Notes: generated from the sequence alone by a model not told the origin. Counted from the stretch's first letter, positions 27,635-36,624 are shown. The stretch: DNA of 64,000 nucleotides from Pseudobutyrivibrio ruminis DSM 9787 (GCF_900218035.1 NZ_OBMR01000008.1:182156-246155); one strand, 5' to 3'. Numbers and translations: made by a program.

Positions 27635-27650
27635 TTTTTTGGAGGCAATT

Positions 27651-28631
27651 ATGAGCACCCTTAAGAAGATAATACATTCATTGGCAATACCCGTTTTAGT
27701 AGCAGCAATACTTGAGGGACTTTGCCTTACACAGGGACAAAATATTATTACAAATGCAAAGAGTTTTGATAATTTTGTTGTTTACACAGCAATTGTCATG
27801 ATTACAACAATGGCTCTTTCTATAAATCTAAATAGTGGACGATTTGATTTTTCACTTGGTTCAATGGCAGCGCTTTCATCAGTAATTGGAGCTGAAATAA
27901 CATATTCAGCTCTTGCTGGTGGAAAGGGCTCCGCAGCGATGATGCTTATTGTAACAGTAGCTGTAGGATGCTTATTGGGATTAATCTCAGGAACTATCTA
28001 CGTTGCACTGCGTTTACCACCTATTATCACATCACTTGGTGTGACTCTTATTTACGAGGGAATCATGTACACAATCACAGGTGGAAAATACCTTATGAAA
28101 GAGGTACAGAATTCATCTATGTCCGCTTTTGCTAATACTTGGGTTTATGCATTTATTATCATTCTTGTGGTGCTCATATTTATGGTTGTTGTATTTGAAA
28201 AGACAACATTCGGATATGATTACGCAGCTCTGAAAAGTGGACAGAAGGTTTCAATAAACACTGGTATTAACGAAGTGAAAAATGCGCTGATCTGCTATGG
28301 AATATGCGGAGCATTAATGGGACTTGTAGGCTTCTTAAATGCGGCAAGAAACACAACAATCAATGGTGGACAGCTAAACTTCGGAAGTATTGCAATCATG
28401 TTTACAGCATTCCTTCCAATGTTTATTGGTGGATATATCAGCCAGTACTGCAATGAAAAAATGGGATTTTTGCTTGCAGCAGTTTGTATGTCATTTTTGA
28501 ATTCCACATTTGCTGTTTTTTCAAATCAAGTAACAGCTTCCATGCAATCAATTATAAATGCCGTACTTCTAGTGGTATTTTTGATTTATTTAAACAATAT
28601 TAACGTGATAAAGAGAATATTTAAAAGATGA
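27651..28631 (+). CDS. Sugar ABC transporter permease (RbsC type), second copy
   Basis: A ~326-residue BPD_transp_2 permease, divergent in sequence from the first permease of the operon. Recognisable blocks are LNSGRFDFSLGSMAALSSVIGAEI and RLPPIITSLGVTLIYEGIMY. A GGAGG at 27641-27645 supports the ATG at 27651 over an in-frame TTG at 27639 that overlaps it. The stop overlaps the next ATG (ATGA arrangement at 28628). Two non-identical permeases suggest a heterodimeric channel. Confidence 0.88.
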   Translation: MSTLKKIIHSLAIPVLVAAILEGLCLTQGQNIITNAKSFDNFVVYTAIVMITTMALSINLNSGRFDFSLGSMAALSSVIGAEITYSALAGGKGSAAMMLIVTVAVGCLLGLISGTIYVALRLPPIITSLGVTLIYEGIMYTITGGKYLMKEVQNSSMSAFANTWVYAFIIILVVLIFMVVVFEKTTFGYDYAALKSGQKVSINTGINEVKNALICYGICGALMGLVGFLNAARNTTINGGQLNFGSIAIMFTAFLPMFIGGYISQYCNEKMGFLLAAVCMSFLNSTFAVFSNQVTASMQSIINAVLLVVFLIYLNNINVIKRIFKR

Positions 28632-30103
28632 GAAATGAAAAATTATTGAAGACAGCTTTAGGCTTATTGCCAAAGCTGATTTATAAGGATGTAAGTCCTA
28701 TAAATATGACTGAGACTCAGTATCTTTCAAAGGGAGATAGCATAATAATAGATTTTGGTGACCATCAGGTGGGAAGATTAGCTTTCGATTTGAAATCTGT
28801 CGGTTCGCATGCTGATGCACCTGCTTTTCTCAAAATTCATTTTGCAGAAAGAGAAATCGAGTTATATGAGAATCCTGCTGAATATAAAGGATGGATAAGT
28901 GCTTCATGGATTGAGGAAGAGCAAATTCACGTAGATGTTATTCCATCGAGAGTATCACTAGAAAGAAGATATTCATTTAGATATGTAAAAATTGAAGTTT
29001 TAGATATAAGTGATAAGTTCAAGCTTTATTTGGACAATGTGGTGTGCACTAGCGAATCTTCAGCTGACGATTCTAAGCTTGTTTCACTTAATTCTGATAA
29101 TCAGTTACACAAGAATCTTGATAGAGTTGCTATCAAAACTCTTCATGATTGTATGCAGCTGGTTTTTGAAGATGGACCAAAGAGAGACAGACGTCTTTGG
29201 ATTGGCGATTTAAGAATGCAAGCATTGGCTAATTATGAGACATATCGTAATAACGATTTGGTGAAGGAATGCTTGTATTTGTTTGGTGCACTTACCAATG
29301 ATGAAGAAAGAGTGGGAGCTTGCATATTCCTTGAACCAGAGCCAGAAGTGGATGACACTTTCATGTTTGATTACTCTTTGTTCTTTATTAACACATTATT
29401 GGATTATTACAAGCAGACAGGTGATGTACAGGCTGTAAATGATTTATGGCATGTATGCAAAAGACAAATTGAGCTGGCAAAAGAAAATCTTGATGAAAAC
29501 TATGTTGTAAGGGATTCCGATAAGCTGGGTTGGTGCTTTGTAGATTGGAACCTCATGCTTAACAAGCAGGCTAGTGCCCAGGGAATATTCCTTTATGCTT
29601 TGGAGGCAGCAATTGAGCTTGCTCAGATTACAGGAGATGTAATGGCAGAAGAAGAGTATGCCCAGGATTATCTCAAATTAAAATCAGCAGCGAATAGCAT
29701 TTTATTTGATGAGGAAAAGAAGCTATATGTTTCTGGTGCAGACCGACAGGTATCCTATGCATCTCAGGTATGGATGATTCTTGGTGGAGCTGTAGAAGGA
29801 AATGGCGCTGTTAAGCTTATTGAGCGTTTGCGCCAGGAGGAAAGCGCTCTAACAATGGTTACCCCATACATGTTCCATAACTTTGTAGAAGCTTTGATTA
29901 TGATTGGTGAAAAGGCTCAGGCTTTAAAGGAAATGGAAGAATACTGGGGTGGAATGCTTAAGGAAGGGGCAGATACATTCTGGGAATTATACAATCCTAA
30001 GAATCCAAATGAGTCTCCTTATGGTGGAACAATAGTAAATAGCTATTGCCACGCATGGAGCTGTGGTCCTACATATTTCTTAAGAAAATATTTTTGTAAT
30101 TAA
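28628..30103 (+). CDS. GH78-like alpha-L-rhamnosidase-related glycosidase
   Basis: A 491-residue protein with the (alpha/alpha)6-barrel motifs of GH78. The signature DGPKRDRRLWIGD is at residues 182-194, and the C-terminal GADTFWELYNP carries the Glu expected for the catalytic base. Compared with the canonical D-C-P-x-R-E-x-x-G-W-x-G-D motif, the position of the general acid Glu is Asp187. It lacks the larger N-terminal beta-domains of typical GH78 enzymes and has no signal peptide. The ATG overlaps the end of the permease gene by 4 bp. Likely cytosolic removal of L-rhamnose, or another sugar, from an imported glycoside; specificity is uncertain. Confidence 0.75.
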   Translation: MRNEKLLKTALGLLPKLIYKDVSPINMTETQYLSKGDSIIIDFGDHQVGRLAFDLKSVGSHADAPAFLKIHFAEREIELYENPAEYKGWISASWIEEEQIHVDVIPSRVSLERRYSFRYVKIEVLDISDKFKLYLDNVVCTSESSADDSKLVSLNSDNQLHKNLDRVAIKTLHDCMQLVFEDGPKRDRRLWIGDLRMQALANYETYRNNDLVKECLYLFGALTNDEERVGACIFLEPEPEVDDTFMFDYSLFFINTLLDYYKQTGDVQAVNDLWHVCKRQIELAKENLDENYVVRDSDKLGWCFVDWNLMLNKQASAQGIFLYALEAAIELAQITGDVMAEEEYAQDYLKLKSAANSILFDEEKKLYVSGADRQVSYASQVWMILGGAVEGNGAVKLIERLRQEESALTMVTPYMFHNFVEALIMIGEKAQALKEMEEYWGGMLKEGADTFWELYNPKNPNESPYGGTIVNSYCHAWSCGPTYFLRKYFCN

Positions 30104-30114
30104 CGAGGTTATAA

Positions 30115-31872
30115 ATGTCAAAGATAGATTTTAAGGGAAATCCCTTTTATTTAGATGATGAGGCTGTAAAGTGGGTTGAATCTACTTTTAGCGAGATGTC
30201 ACTTGAGGATAAGTGTGGACAGGTATTCTGTCCAATGGGATTCAGCAGTGATGATGGAGTTCTCAATCACATTGTAGGAGATATAAAGGTAGGGGGTATG
30301 ATGTATCGAAGTGGCAGAGCCGAGGAGATACAGAATACTCACAGAAAAATTCAATCAATCGCCAAGGTGCCACTTCTCCTTGCTGCCAATACTGAGGCAG
30401 GAGGAGATGGTTTGGCTTTTGAGGGAACATCCTTTGGAAAGCCTATGGCAGTAGCTGCAACAGCAGATAGCGAATATGGCTACAAAATGGGATATGTTGC
30501 CTGCAAAGAAGGTGCAGCTCTTGGTATGAATTGGTCTTTTGCACCAATCGTTGATATTAACAAGGAGTTTCATAATCCAATTACAAATGTAAGAACATTT
30601 GGAGACAATCCACAGATGGTGGTTGACTTTGCCAGCAGATATATGGATGGTGCTGATGAGAATAATGTGGCGGTTGCTATCAAACATTTCCCAGGAGATG
30701 GTATCGATGAGCGAGATCAACATATTCTTACAAGCATCAATAGCCTTTCTGTAGAGGAATGGGATGAGACCTTTGGATATGTATATAAGTCACTTATTGA
30801 TAAGGGGGCAAAGACAGTTATGGTTGGCCATATAGCTTGCCCTGCCTATGTTCGTAAATACGATAATGGTGCTTCAAGAGAAAAACAGTTACTTCCTGCA
30901 TCATTGTCTTATGAATTACTTACCAAATTGCTTAGACAGCAGCTGGGATTTAATGGCTTGATTTCTACAGATGCCACACCTATGGTTGGATTTACAGCTG
31001 CTATGAAGAGAGAACTTGCAATTCCTACTGCTATCCAAAATGGATGCGACATGATTCTTTTCAATAAGAGCTTAGAAGAGGATTATGGATTCCTTATGGA
31101 TGGTGTAAAAAATGGAATCCTTAAGGAAGAAAGATTAGACGAAGCAGTTCTTAGAATACTTGCTACAAAGGCTTCTTTAGGGCTTCACAAAAAGCAGGCA
31201 GAAGGAACTCTTGTGCCAGGCAAAGATGCTTTGGCTGTAGTAGGTTGTGAGGAGCATAGAAGGATGGCCAAGGAAGTTGCAGATAAGGCCATCACACTTG
31301 TCAGAGATGAAGCAAGTTTACTTCCGCTTTCTGCAAAAAGATATAAGCGAATATATTTGAATGTTATCGATAGAAATGATGATCCGAATAGCGATTTTGT
31401 AAAGATGTGGAAGGAAAAGCTTGAAGCAGAGGGCTTTGAAGTCAAGGTTAGAGACAGACGCACTCGAGTTTCTGTAATGGATTTTGCAGATCCAAGCAGA
31501 ATGACTCCAGAAAAGCAGGCTCTTATGAATGAAATGTACAGAAGCGTTGCAGATATGAAGGCTGATTATGATTTATATCTGTATGTATGCAATATGGAGA
31601 ATGCATCAAATAATACAACACTCAGACTAAACTGGAACGTATTGTTTGGACTGGGAGATGACGCTCCATGGCATGCCAGCGAAATTCCTATGCTTATGGT
31701 TTCTACAGCATACCCATATCATCTGTTTGATGCACCAATGATGAAAACATATATCAATACTTATAGTGGCAATGAGGAATTTGTTACTTCTTGTATTGAT
31801 AAACTTATGGGCCGCTCAAGCTTCAAGGGAATCAGCCCGGTAGACCCACTATGTGGAAAGGACTATATATAA
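30115..31872 (+). CDS. GH3 enzyme with His-Asp dyad (NagZ/Nag3-like; candidate beta-glycoside phosphorylase)
   Basis: A 585-residue GH3 protein. The TIM barrel carries KHFPGDG (190-196) followed by D201-Q-H203, the His-Asp acid/base dyad signature of the NagZ/Nag3 branch. The nucleophile is Asp286 in GLISTDATPM, where the usual SDD is STD. A second alpha/beta domain follows. Characterised GH3 enzymes with this dyad (Cellulomonas fimi Nag3) act as retaining phosphorylases on beta-GlcNAc and beta-Glc. The pgmB gene follows after 1 nt, so phosphorolysis of a beta-glucoside to beta-Glc-1-P is the favoured inference. There is no signal peptide and no peptidoglycan-recycling neighbour. Simple hydrolysis of beta-glucosides or beta-GlcNAc remains possible. 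Confidence 0.8.
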   Translation: MSKIDFKGNPFYLDDEAVKWVESTFSEMSLEDKCGQVFCPMGFSSDDGVLNHIVGDIKVGGMMYRSGRAEEIQNTHRKIQSIAKVPLLLAANTEAGGDGLAFEGTSFGKPMAVAATADSEYGYKMGYVACKEGAALGMNWSFAPIVDINKEFHNPITNVRTFGDNPQMVVDFASRYMDGADENNVAVAIKHFPGDGIDERDQHILTSINSLSVEEWDETFGYVYKSLIDKGAKTVMVGHIACPAYVRKYDNGASREKQLLPASLSYELLTKLLRQQLGFNGLISTDATPMVGFTAAMKRELAIPTAIQNGCDMILFNKSLEEDYGFLMDGVKNGILKEERLDEAVLRILATKASLGLHKKQAEGTLVPGKDALAVVGCEEHRRMAKEVADKAITLVRDEASLLPLSAKRYKRIYLNVIDRNDDPNSDFVKMWKEKLEAEGFEVKVRDRRTRVSVMDFADPSRMTPEKQALMNEMYRSVADMKADYDLYLYVCNMENASNNTTLRLNWNVLFGLGDDAPWHASEIPMLMVSTAYPYHLFDAPMMKTYINTYSGNEEFVTSCIDKLMGRSSFKGISPVDPLCGKDYI

Positions 31873-31873
31873 A

Positions 31874-32509
31874 ATGGAAATCAAGGGAATTATATTTGAT
31901 TTAGATGGTGTTATTTGCAGCACTGATGAATATCATTATCAGGCCTGGAAGAAAATGGCTGACCATGAGGGGATTTATTTTGATAGAAAAATAAATGAAA
32001 GACTTCGTGGTGTTTCTAGAGCTGCCAGCCTGGAGATAATTCTGGAGAAAGCTGACAAGCAGTATTCAAACGAAGAAAAGCTTGAGATGATGACAAAGAA
32101 AAATGATTTATATAAAGAGCTTTTGGCATCAATGACAGAAAGGGATGTATCGTCAGAGGTATTAGATACTTTAAATGCACTTAGGGCAAAAGGTTTAAAG
32201 CTTGCTATTGGTTCATCATCACAGAACACAAAACTTATTCTAAGTCGCATTGGACTTTTGGATTTCTTTGATGGAATATCTGATGGAACAATAATTTCTC
32301 AGTCAAAGCCTAATCCAGAGGTTTTCATTAAGGCTGCAGGTATTCTTCAATTAAGGAACGAAAATTGTTTTGTAGTTGAAGATGCTGAAGCTGGAATTGA
32401 CGCAGCAGTAGCTGGTGGATTTCACAGCATAGGAATAGGCAGTGCTAGCAGTTATGACAAGGCAGAGCATAAAATAAATAGCTTTAGAGAGATTATCAAT
32501 CTAGTATAG
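31874..32509 (+). CDS. pgmB: Beta-phosphoglucomutase (HAD superfamily)
   Basis: A ~211-residue HAD phosphatase-fold enzyme that converts beta-glucose-1-phosphate to glucose-6-phosphate. Motif I is FDLDGVICSTDEYHYQAW, with the nucleophile and general acid Asp at 9 and 11. The cap contains LRGVSRAASLEIIL, which is typical of beta-PGM. Motif II is IGSSSQNTK, followed by SKPNPEVFIKAA and the acidic VVEDAEAGIDAA. The ATG at 31874, one base after the GH3 stop, fits the family start; an in-frame ATG at 31853 lies inside the GH3 gene. No GH65 or GH94 phosphorylase lies nearby, which makes the GH3 neighbour the obvious source of its substrate. Confidence 0.9.
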   Translation: MEIKGIIFDLDGVICSTDEYHYQAWKKMADHEGIYFDRKINERLRGVSRAASLEIILEKADKQYSNEEKLEMMTKKNDLYKELLASMTERDVSSEVLDTLNALRAKGLKLAIGSSSQNTKLILSRIGLLDFFDGISDGTIISQSKPNPEVFIKAAGILQLRNENCFVVEDAEAGIDAAVAGGFHSIGIGSASSYDKAEHKINSFREIINLV

Positions 32510-32529
32510 GTGGATAGTCTGTAGGATAT

Positions 32530-33744
32530 TTAGCTATCTATGTTTTTATTATTCCTGTACTCCAATGGGGTACAGGAATATTTTTCTTTAAATAATTTCG
32601 AGTAATAGCTTTGGTTTGAAAAGCTAAAAAAATCTGATATTTCTTCTATAGTTGCATTTGAATAAAGCAGCAATTGAGTGCTTCTTTGTAGTTTTATGTT
32701 ATTAATGTAATCAGGAATAGCAACCCCAACCTCTTTTCTAAAGCATTTAGAAAGCCAACGCCCAGAAACATTACATATGTCTGCCAGTATAGATAAGTTT
32801 AATTTTTTTTGCACATGAGAATTTATATAAGACACACAATTGGAAATCATAGGTGAATAACCTTTCTCAACTGTGGCATGGTTATTTACAACTTCTGAGA
32901 TGGCGGCAATAAGCTCTACATAATAAGGTCTCACATCAAAATAAGTTGGCGCTGAGTCAACTCTCTGACATATTATTTCAGCAATCACATTTACAGCATC
33001 TTCTCCAACACCACTACGGATTGCTTCCTGACAAATCTTGTTGGCGACTACCATAAAAATATATTTTGTTTGGCGATCGTGATCCAAGGACATTTTCGTA
33101 AAGGAATACTGATTTGGTTCTGAAAACTTTTTAAATAAGTCTTCCATGACCGGAATTCCATCCATGGCGAAGTAAGAGTATAAGTCGTTATTAATGGATT
33201 CAGGGCTACTGTAATTCTTATCCTCGGTTTCAAGATTATTAACTTCTAGAAGAGATTGGAGATTTTGTAAAGGCTCATTCGATGCAATTATTTCATCAAC
33301 TAAAATATTAGATTTGTCCAGCTCTTTGGCAGTGTTTATAAAGTAAGCTAAACAAAGTGCATTTTTTAATTCTTCTATGGAAATAAGCTTGCTTTGTTTT
33401 ATGTTTAGTTTAATTGCTTCCTTGTCCTTGCTATATGGCTTTCCAAAGAAAAAGTGATTTATAAATTCATCACTATGCTCTTGAGGCAAACAGGGACCAA
33501 GAATTAAAAAACTATAATCGGATAGCTTTGAAATGGCAATAAAAATAGATGGTTCTTCAATGATGATTAGTGGGGTATTTATATCGTGTCCCTCATTATT
33601 AAATCTTGAGACTACATATTTCATCAAACTAGGCATAGGTATGTCTGGAATGAAATAAGAGATTTCGGTGTGAGTATTGTATATGCAAAATGGAATATTG
33701 ATGGTAGATTGCAATGATTCTAATAACTGTAATCTGTGGGACAT
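32530..33744 (-). CDS. AraC-family transcriptional regulator
   Basis: A 404-residue regulator. A long N-terminal region (about 1-290) has no recognisable cupin motif and resembles the PocR/YesN-like sensor parts of Lachnospiraceae regulators. The C-terminus is an AraC HTH pair (VQKKLNLSILADICNVSGRWLSKCFRKEVG and ATIEEISDFFSFSNQSYYSKLFKEKYSCTPLEYRN). It is divergent from the GH1/GPH symporter/GH78 operon, its likely target. Its 3' end encodes the terminator of the convergent upstream operon. Effector unknown. Confidence 0.85.
   Translation of the reverse strand: MSHRLQLLESLQSTINIPFCIYNTHTEISYFIPDIPMPSLMKYVVSRFNNEGHDINTPLIIIEEPSIFIAISKLSDYSFLILGPCLPQEHSDEFINHFFFGKPYSKDKEAIKLNIKQSKLISIEELKNALCLAYFINTAKELDKSNILVDEIIASNEPLQNLQSLLEVNNLETEDKNYSSPESINNDLYSYFAMDGIPVMEDLFKKFSEPNQYSFTKMSLDHDRQTKYIFMVVANKICQEAIRSGVGEDAVNVIAEIICQRVDSAPTYFDVRPYYVELIAAISEVVNNHATVEKGYSPMISNCVSYINSHVQKKLNLSILADICNVSGRWLSKCFRKEVGVAIPDYINNIKLQRSTQLLLYSNATIEEISDFFSFSNQSYYSKLFKEKYSCTPLEYRNNKNIDS
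32551..32585 (+). terminator. Intrinsic terminator inside the 3' end of the convergent AraC gene
   Basis: ATTCCTGTACTCC (32551-32563) pairs with GGGGTACAGGAAT (32567-32579), one G-T pair, followed by A and five T on the plus strand. The minus strand lacks a T tract after the stem, so the structure terminates the pgmB operon. It lies within the last codons of the AraC gene at 32530-33744. Confidence 0.82.
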
Positions 33745-33780
33745 TTGTATTCTTCCTGTTCAGTGTACTAATTTAATAAA

Positions 33781-33825
33781 ATATGTACAATTTTATTATT
33801 TGTATATCCCGCTGTCAAATATAAT
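33781..33825 (+). promoter_or_regulatory. Promoter region of the GH1-GPH-GH78 operon
   Basis: A perfect -10, TATAAT (33820-33825), lacks a good -35 at 17 bp. Upstream are inverted arms ATATGTACAA (33781-33790) and TTGTATAT (33800-33807). Weak -35 plus an upstream repeat suits activation by the divergent AraC protein. A GGGGGA ribosome site follows before the GH1 ATG. Confidence 0.5.
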
Positions 33826-33857
33826 AAACCCATAATACAAAAGGGGGACAGGTATTT

Positions 33858-35150
33858 ATGTTATTTAACAAAGATTTTATGTTAGGTGCAGCAACAGCGG
33901 CTCATCAGGTAGAAGGAAACAATGTAGGTAGCGATTATTGGATTATGGAGAATCTTGAACATTCTGTTTTTGTAGAAAAATCAGGATCAGCAGTAGATCA
34001 TTACAACAGATATGAAGAAGATATCGATTTGTTAAAGAAAGCAGGGCTTAATGCATATCGTTTTTCCATCGAATGGGCAAGGATTGAGCCTGTAGAAGGT
34101 CAGTGGAATGAAAAGGAAATGGAGCACTATATTAAGGTGATTGACTACTGTCTTGCAAATGGAATTGAACCGGTAGTAACTTATCATCATTTCTCGTCAC
34201 CTGCGTGGCTAATAACTAAAGGCGGATGGGAATCTCCAGATGTGGTTAGATATTTTGAAAGATATGCCAAATATGTAACAGAACATGTCGCAGGTAAAGT
34301 TAAATATGTATGTACAATTAATGAAGCAAATATGCGACTTCAGATGGCCTTTTTAATTAAAGATATTACGGAAAGAATGTCTAAACAGTCAGAAATTCAA
34401 AATCAGGAAGGCTCAGTACAGGTTGGAGTAAATCTTTCTCAGAATCAATCACAGATGATGATGTCTATGATGGAAACAGCAAAGGCATTTAATATAGATG
34501 ATCCTAGAAAGGTAGCAAACTTTGTTTCACAAGCTAGTGAAGAAGGCGATTTGCTTGTAATGAAAGCCCATAATGCTGCGCGAAATGCAATTAAAGCAGT
34601 TGATTCTAGTATACAGGTTGGATTAACTCTTTCTCTTCATGATATTCAATGTGTAGATGGTGGTGAAGAGAACGCAAAGAAAGCATGGGATGATGAATTC
34701 ACACACTATCTTCCATATATTGAAAAGGACGATTTTCTTGGAGTTCAGTGCTACACAAGAAAGATATTTGATGCTAATGGAGCAAACTCAACACTAGAAA
34801 CAGGACCAAAAACTCAGATGGGATATGAAGACTATCCAATGGGAATTGTAAATGTTGTTAGAAGATGTGCTGAAGAATTCAAAGGCGCTATTATCGTTAC
34901 TGAAAATGGAATAGCAACATCGGATGATGAAAGAAGATGTGAGTTTATAAAAGAAGCATTGACAGGACTTAATGATTGCATTACCGAGGGCATTAAATTA
35001 AAGGGCTATTTTGCCTGGTCATTACTAGATAATTTCGAATGGCAGAAGGGATTTTCAATGACATTTGGATTAATCTCTGTTGACAGAAATACAATGGAAA
35101 GAACACCGAAAAACAGCCTAAAAGTACTTGGTAGCTTTATTGAAGCATAG
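33858..35150 (+). CDS. GH1 beta-glucosidase
   Basis: A 430-residue GH1 TIM-barrel enzyme. The acid/base is Glu156 in CTINEANM and the nucleophile Glu349 in IVTENGIAT; AATAAHQVEG at the N-terminus and WSLLDNFEWQKGFSMTFGLISVD near the C-terminus are family blocks. The C-terminal region lacks the S-x(6)-K-x-Y phosphate-binding pattern of 6-phospho-beta-glucosidases, and the operon has a proton/sodium symporter rather than a PTS, so an unphosphorylated substrate is favoured. It is cytosolic. With the GH78 enzyme downstream, a rhamnosyl-glucoside such as a rutinoside is a plausible substrate. Confidence 0.88.
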   Translation: MLFNKDFMLGAATAAHQVEGNNVGSDYWIMENLEHSVFVEKSGSAVDHYNRYEEDIDLLKKAGLNAYRFSIEWARIEPVEGQWNEKEMEHYIKVIDYCLANGIEPVVTYHHFSSPAWLITKGGWESPDVVRYFERYAKYVTEHVAGKVKYVCTINEANMRLQMAFLIKDITERMSKQSEIQNQEGSVQVGVNLSQNQSQMMMSMMETAKAFNIDDPRKVANFVSQASEEGDLLVMKAHNAARNAIKAVDSSIQVGLTLSLHDIQCVDGGEENAKKAWDDEFTHYLPYIEKDDFLGVQCYTRKIFDANGANSTLETGPKTQMGYEDYPMGIVNVVRRCAEEFKGAIIVTENGIATSDDERRCEFIKEALTGLNDCITEGIKLKGYFAWSLLDNFEWQKGFSMTFGLISVDRNTMERTPKNSLKVLGSFIEA

Positions 35151-35161
35151 AGAGGTTTATT

Positions 35162-36619
35162 ATGACATCGAATATAACAACAAATATAGAAAACAATATT
35201 TATAGAAAAGCAAAAAACTGGCAAATAGCACTTACAACAATAAATTCAGGTGGAGCAATGTGTTTTTACATGCTCTTAACATATGCAAGTTATGTGGCCA
35301 ATGTTGGTTATGGAATTGCAACTGCACTTGTTGGCTTTTTGTTGACAGCGACAAGAATATTTGATGGATTCATTAATCCGTTTATAGCAATGTTAATAGA
35401 TAAGACTATGACAAAATATGGAAAAATTCGTTTATTCTTGCTGGCAGGTTGGGGTCTAGAAAGTTTGGCAATCTTTATGCTCTATATATGGTGCTCAGGA
35501 AAAGGCCATGGAATTGTTTTGTTTACAATGATGTATTTAGTTTACATTGTGGGATACACAATGAACAATGTTGCAGGTATGATAGCTGGACCTGTTATGA
35601 CAAATGATCCAAACCAAAGACCAATCGTTGGTGTGTGGGGAACGGTATATAATTATTTCGCACCAATGATAATGACTGTATTTTTTACTGTTGTTTTACT
35701 CCCTAGATACAATAATGAATATACAGTAGAGATGCTTGCGGCATGTGCGACAGTGACAATTGTTATATCATTCGTATTTACGATACTTGCTTGTATTGGT
35801 ATATCAGAGGCTGATAAGCCAGAAAACTTTGGAACAGATAGCCAGGGCGCAAGCGAAAAGGTAAAAGTAAAAGATATGATAAAGCTGTTGAAATCAAACA
35901 AGGCTTTGCAGATGTACATTGTAGCAGGAGCTACTGATAAGCTTGCACAGCAGACTGCTAGTCAATCTATTATTACAACAATGCTATTTGGTATTTTAAT
36001 TGGAAATATGCAATTATCAACAATATTGAATGTAGTTGCGATGTTGCCATCTATTGCTTTTGCAATTTTTGGAGCAAGATATGCAGGTAAACATGGTAGC
36101 AAAGAAGCTCTTTATTTTTGGACAGGAATTTGTATGGCGTTTTCCATATTATTGGCAGCATTTATGTATATTGTGGATATGAGAAAAGTGACTGTTGAAA
36201 TACTCCCTACTGCAATATTTTTTGTGATTACATTATTAGTTAATGGCGCAAAGATGTGTGTAACAACAGCTACATCTTCTATGAGCGGCGATGTAATTGA
36301 TTATGAAATGGCCCGTTCAGGAAAATATATGCCTGCAGTTGTTACAGGGACATATAACTTTTTTGATAGAATTCTTTCATCACTTGGAGCAGTTTTGGCA
36401 ACTTCGCTAATAGCGTTAATCGGTTATACATCTACAATGCCACAGCCAACAGATACACCAAGTCTTGCAATTAAAAATATGACAATATTCATATATATTG
36501 GATTACCATTTATTGGCTGGATTTGTAATCTATTTGCAATGAAACTTTCTCCTATATCTAAAGAAGAAATGGTAAGGATTCAGGAAAAGATAGCAGAACA
36601 GAAAGCGAAAGTGAAATAA
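35162..36619 (+). CDS. GPH-family sugar/cation symporter (MelB/XynP type)
   Basis: A 485-residue membrane protein with about twelve hydrophobic segments and the glycoside-pentoside-hexuronide symporter pattern: RIFDGFINPFIAMLIDKTMTKYGKIRLFLL near the N-terminus (the D and R/K positions of MelB) and a second-half SMSGDVIDYEMARSGKYMPAV block. It imports a glycoside with sodium or protons. It lies 11 bp after the GH1 gene and 5 bp before the isomerase-like gene. Ile codons ATA are frequent here compared with the housekeeping genes in the window. Confidence 0.9.
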   Translation: MTSNITTNIENNIYRKAKNWQIALTTINSGGAMCFYMLLTYASYVANVGYGIATALVGFLLTATRIFDGFINPFIAMLIDKTMTKYGKIRLFLLAGWGLESLAIFMLYIWCSGKGHGIVLFTMMYLVYIVGYTMNNVAGMIAGPVMTNDPNQRPIVGVWGTVYNYFAPMIMTVFFTVVLLPRYNNEYTVEMLAACATVTIVISFVFTILACIGISEADKPENFGTDSQGASEKVKVKDMIKLLKSNKALQMYIVAGATDKLAQQTASQSIITTMLFGILIGNMQLSTILNVVAMLPSIAFAIFGARYAGKHGSKEALYFWTGICMAFSILLAAFMYIVDMRKVTVEILPTAIFFVITLLVNGAKMCVTTATSSMSGDVIDYEMARSGKYMPAVVTGTYNFFDRILSSLGAVLATSLIALIGYTSTMPQPTDTPSLAIKNMTIFIYIGLPFIGWICNLFAMKLSPISKEEMVRIQEKIAEQKAKVK

Positions 36620-36624
36620 GAGTA

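Noticed and set aside
30115..31872. NagZ of peptidoglycan recycling
   Set aside because: The His-Asp dyad fits, but no murQ, murP, anhydro-sugar kinase or muropeptide gene is nearby. The operon holds a sugar importer, GH78-like enzyme and pgmB instead.
31853..31873. Earlier in-frame start for pgmB
   Set aside because: It lies inside the GH3 gene. The start MEIKGIIFDLDGV at 31874 is the standard HAD beginning.
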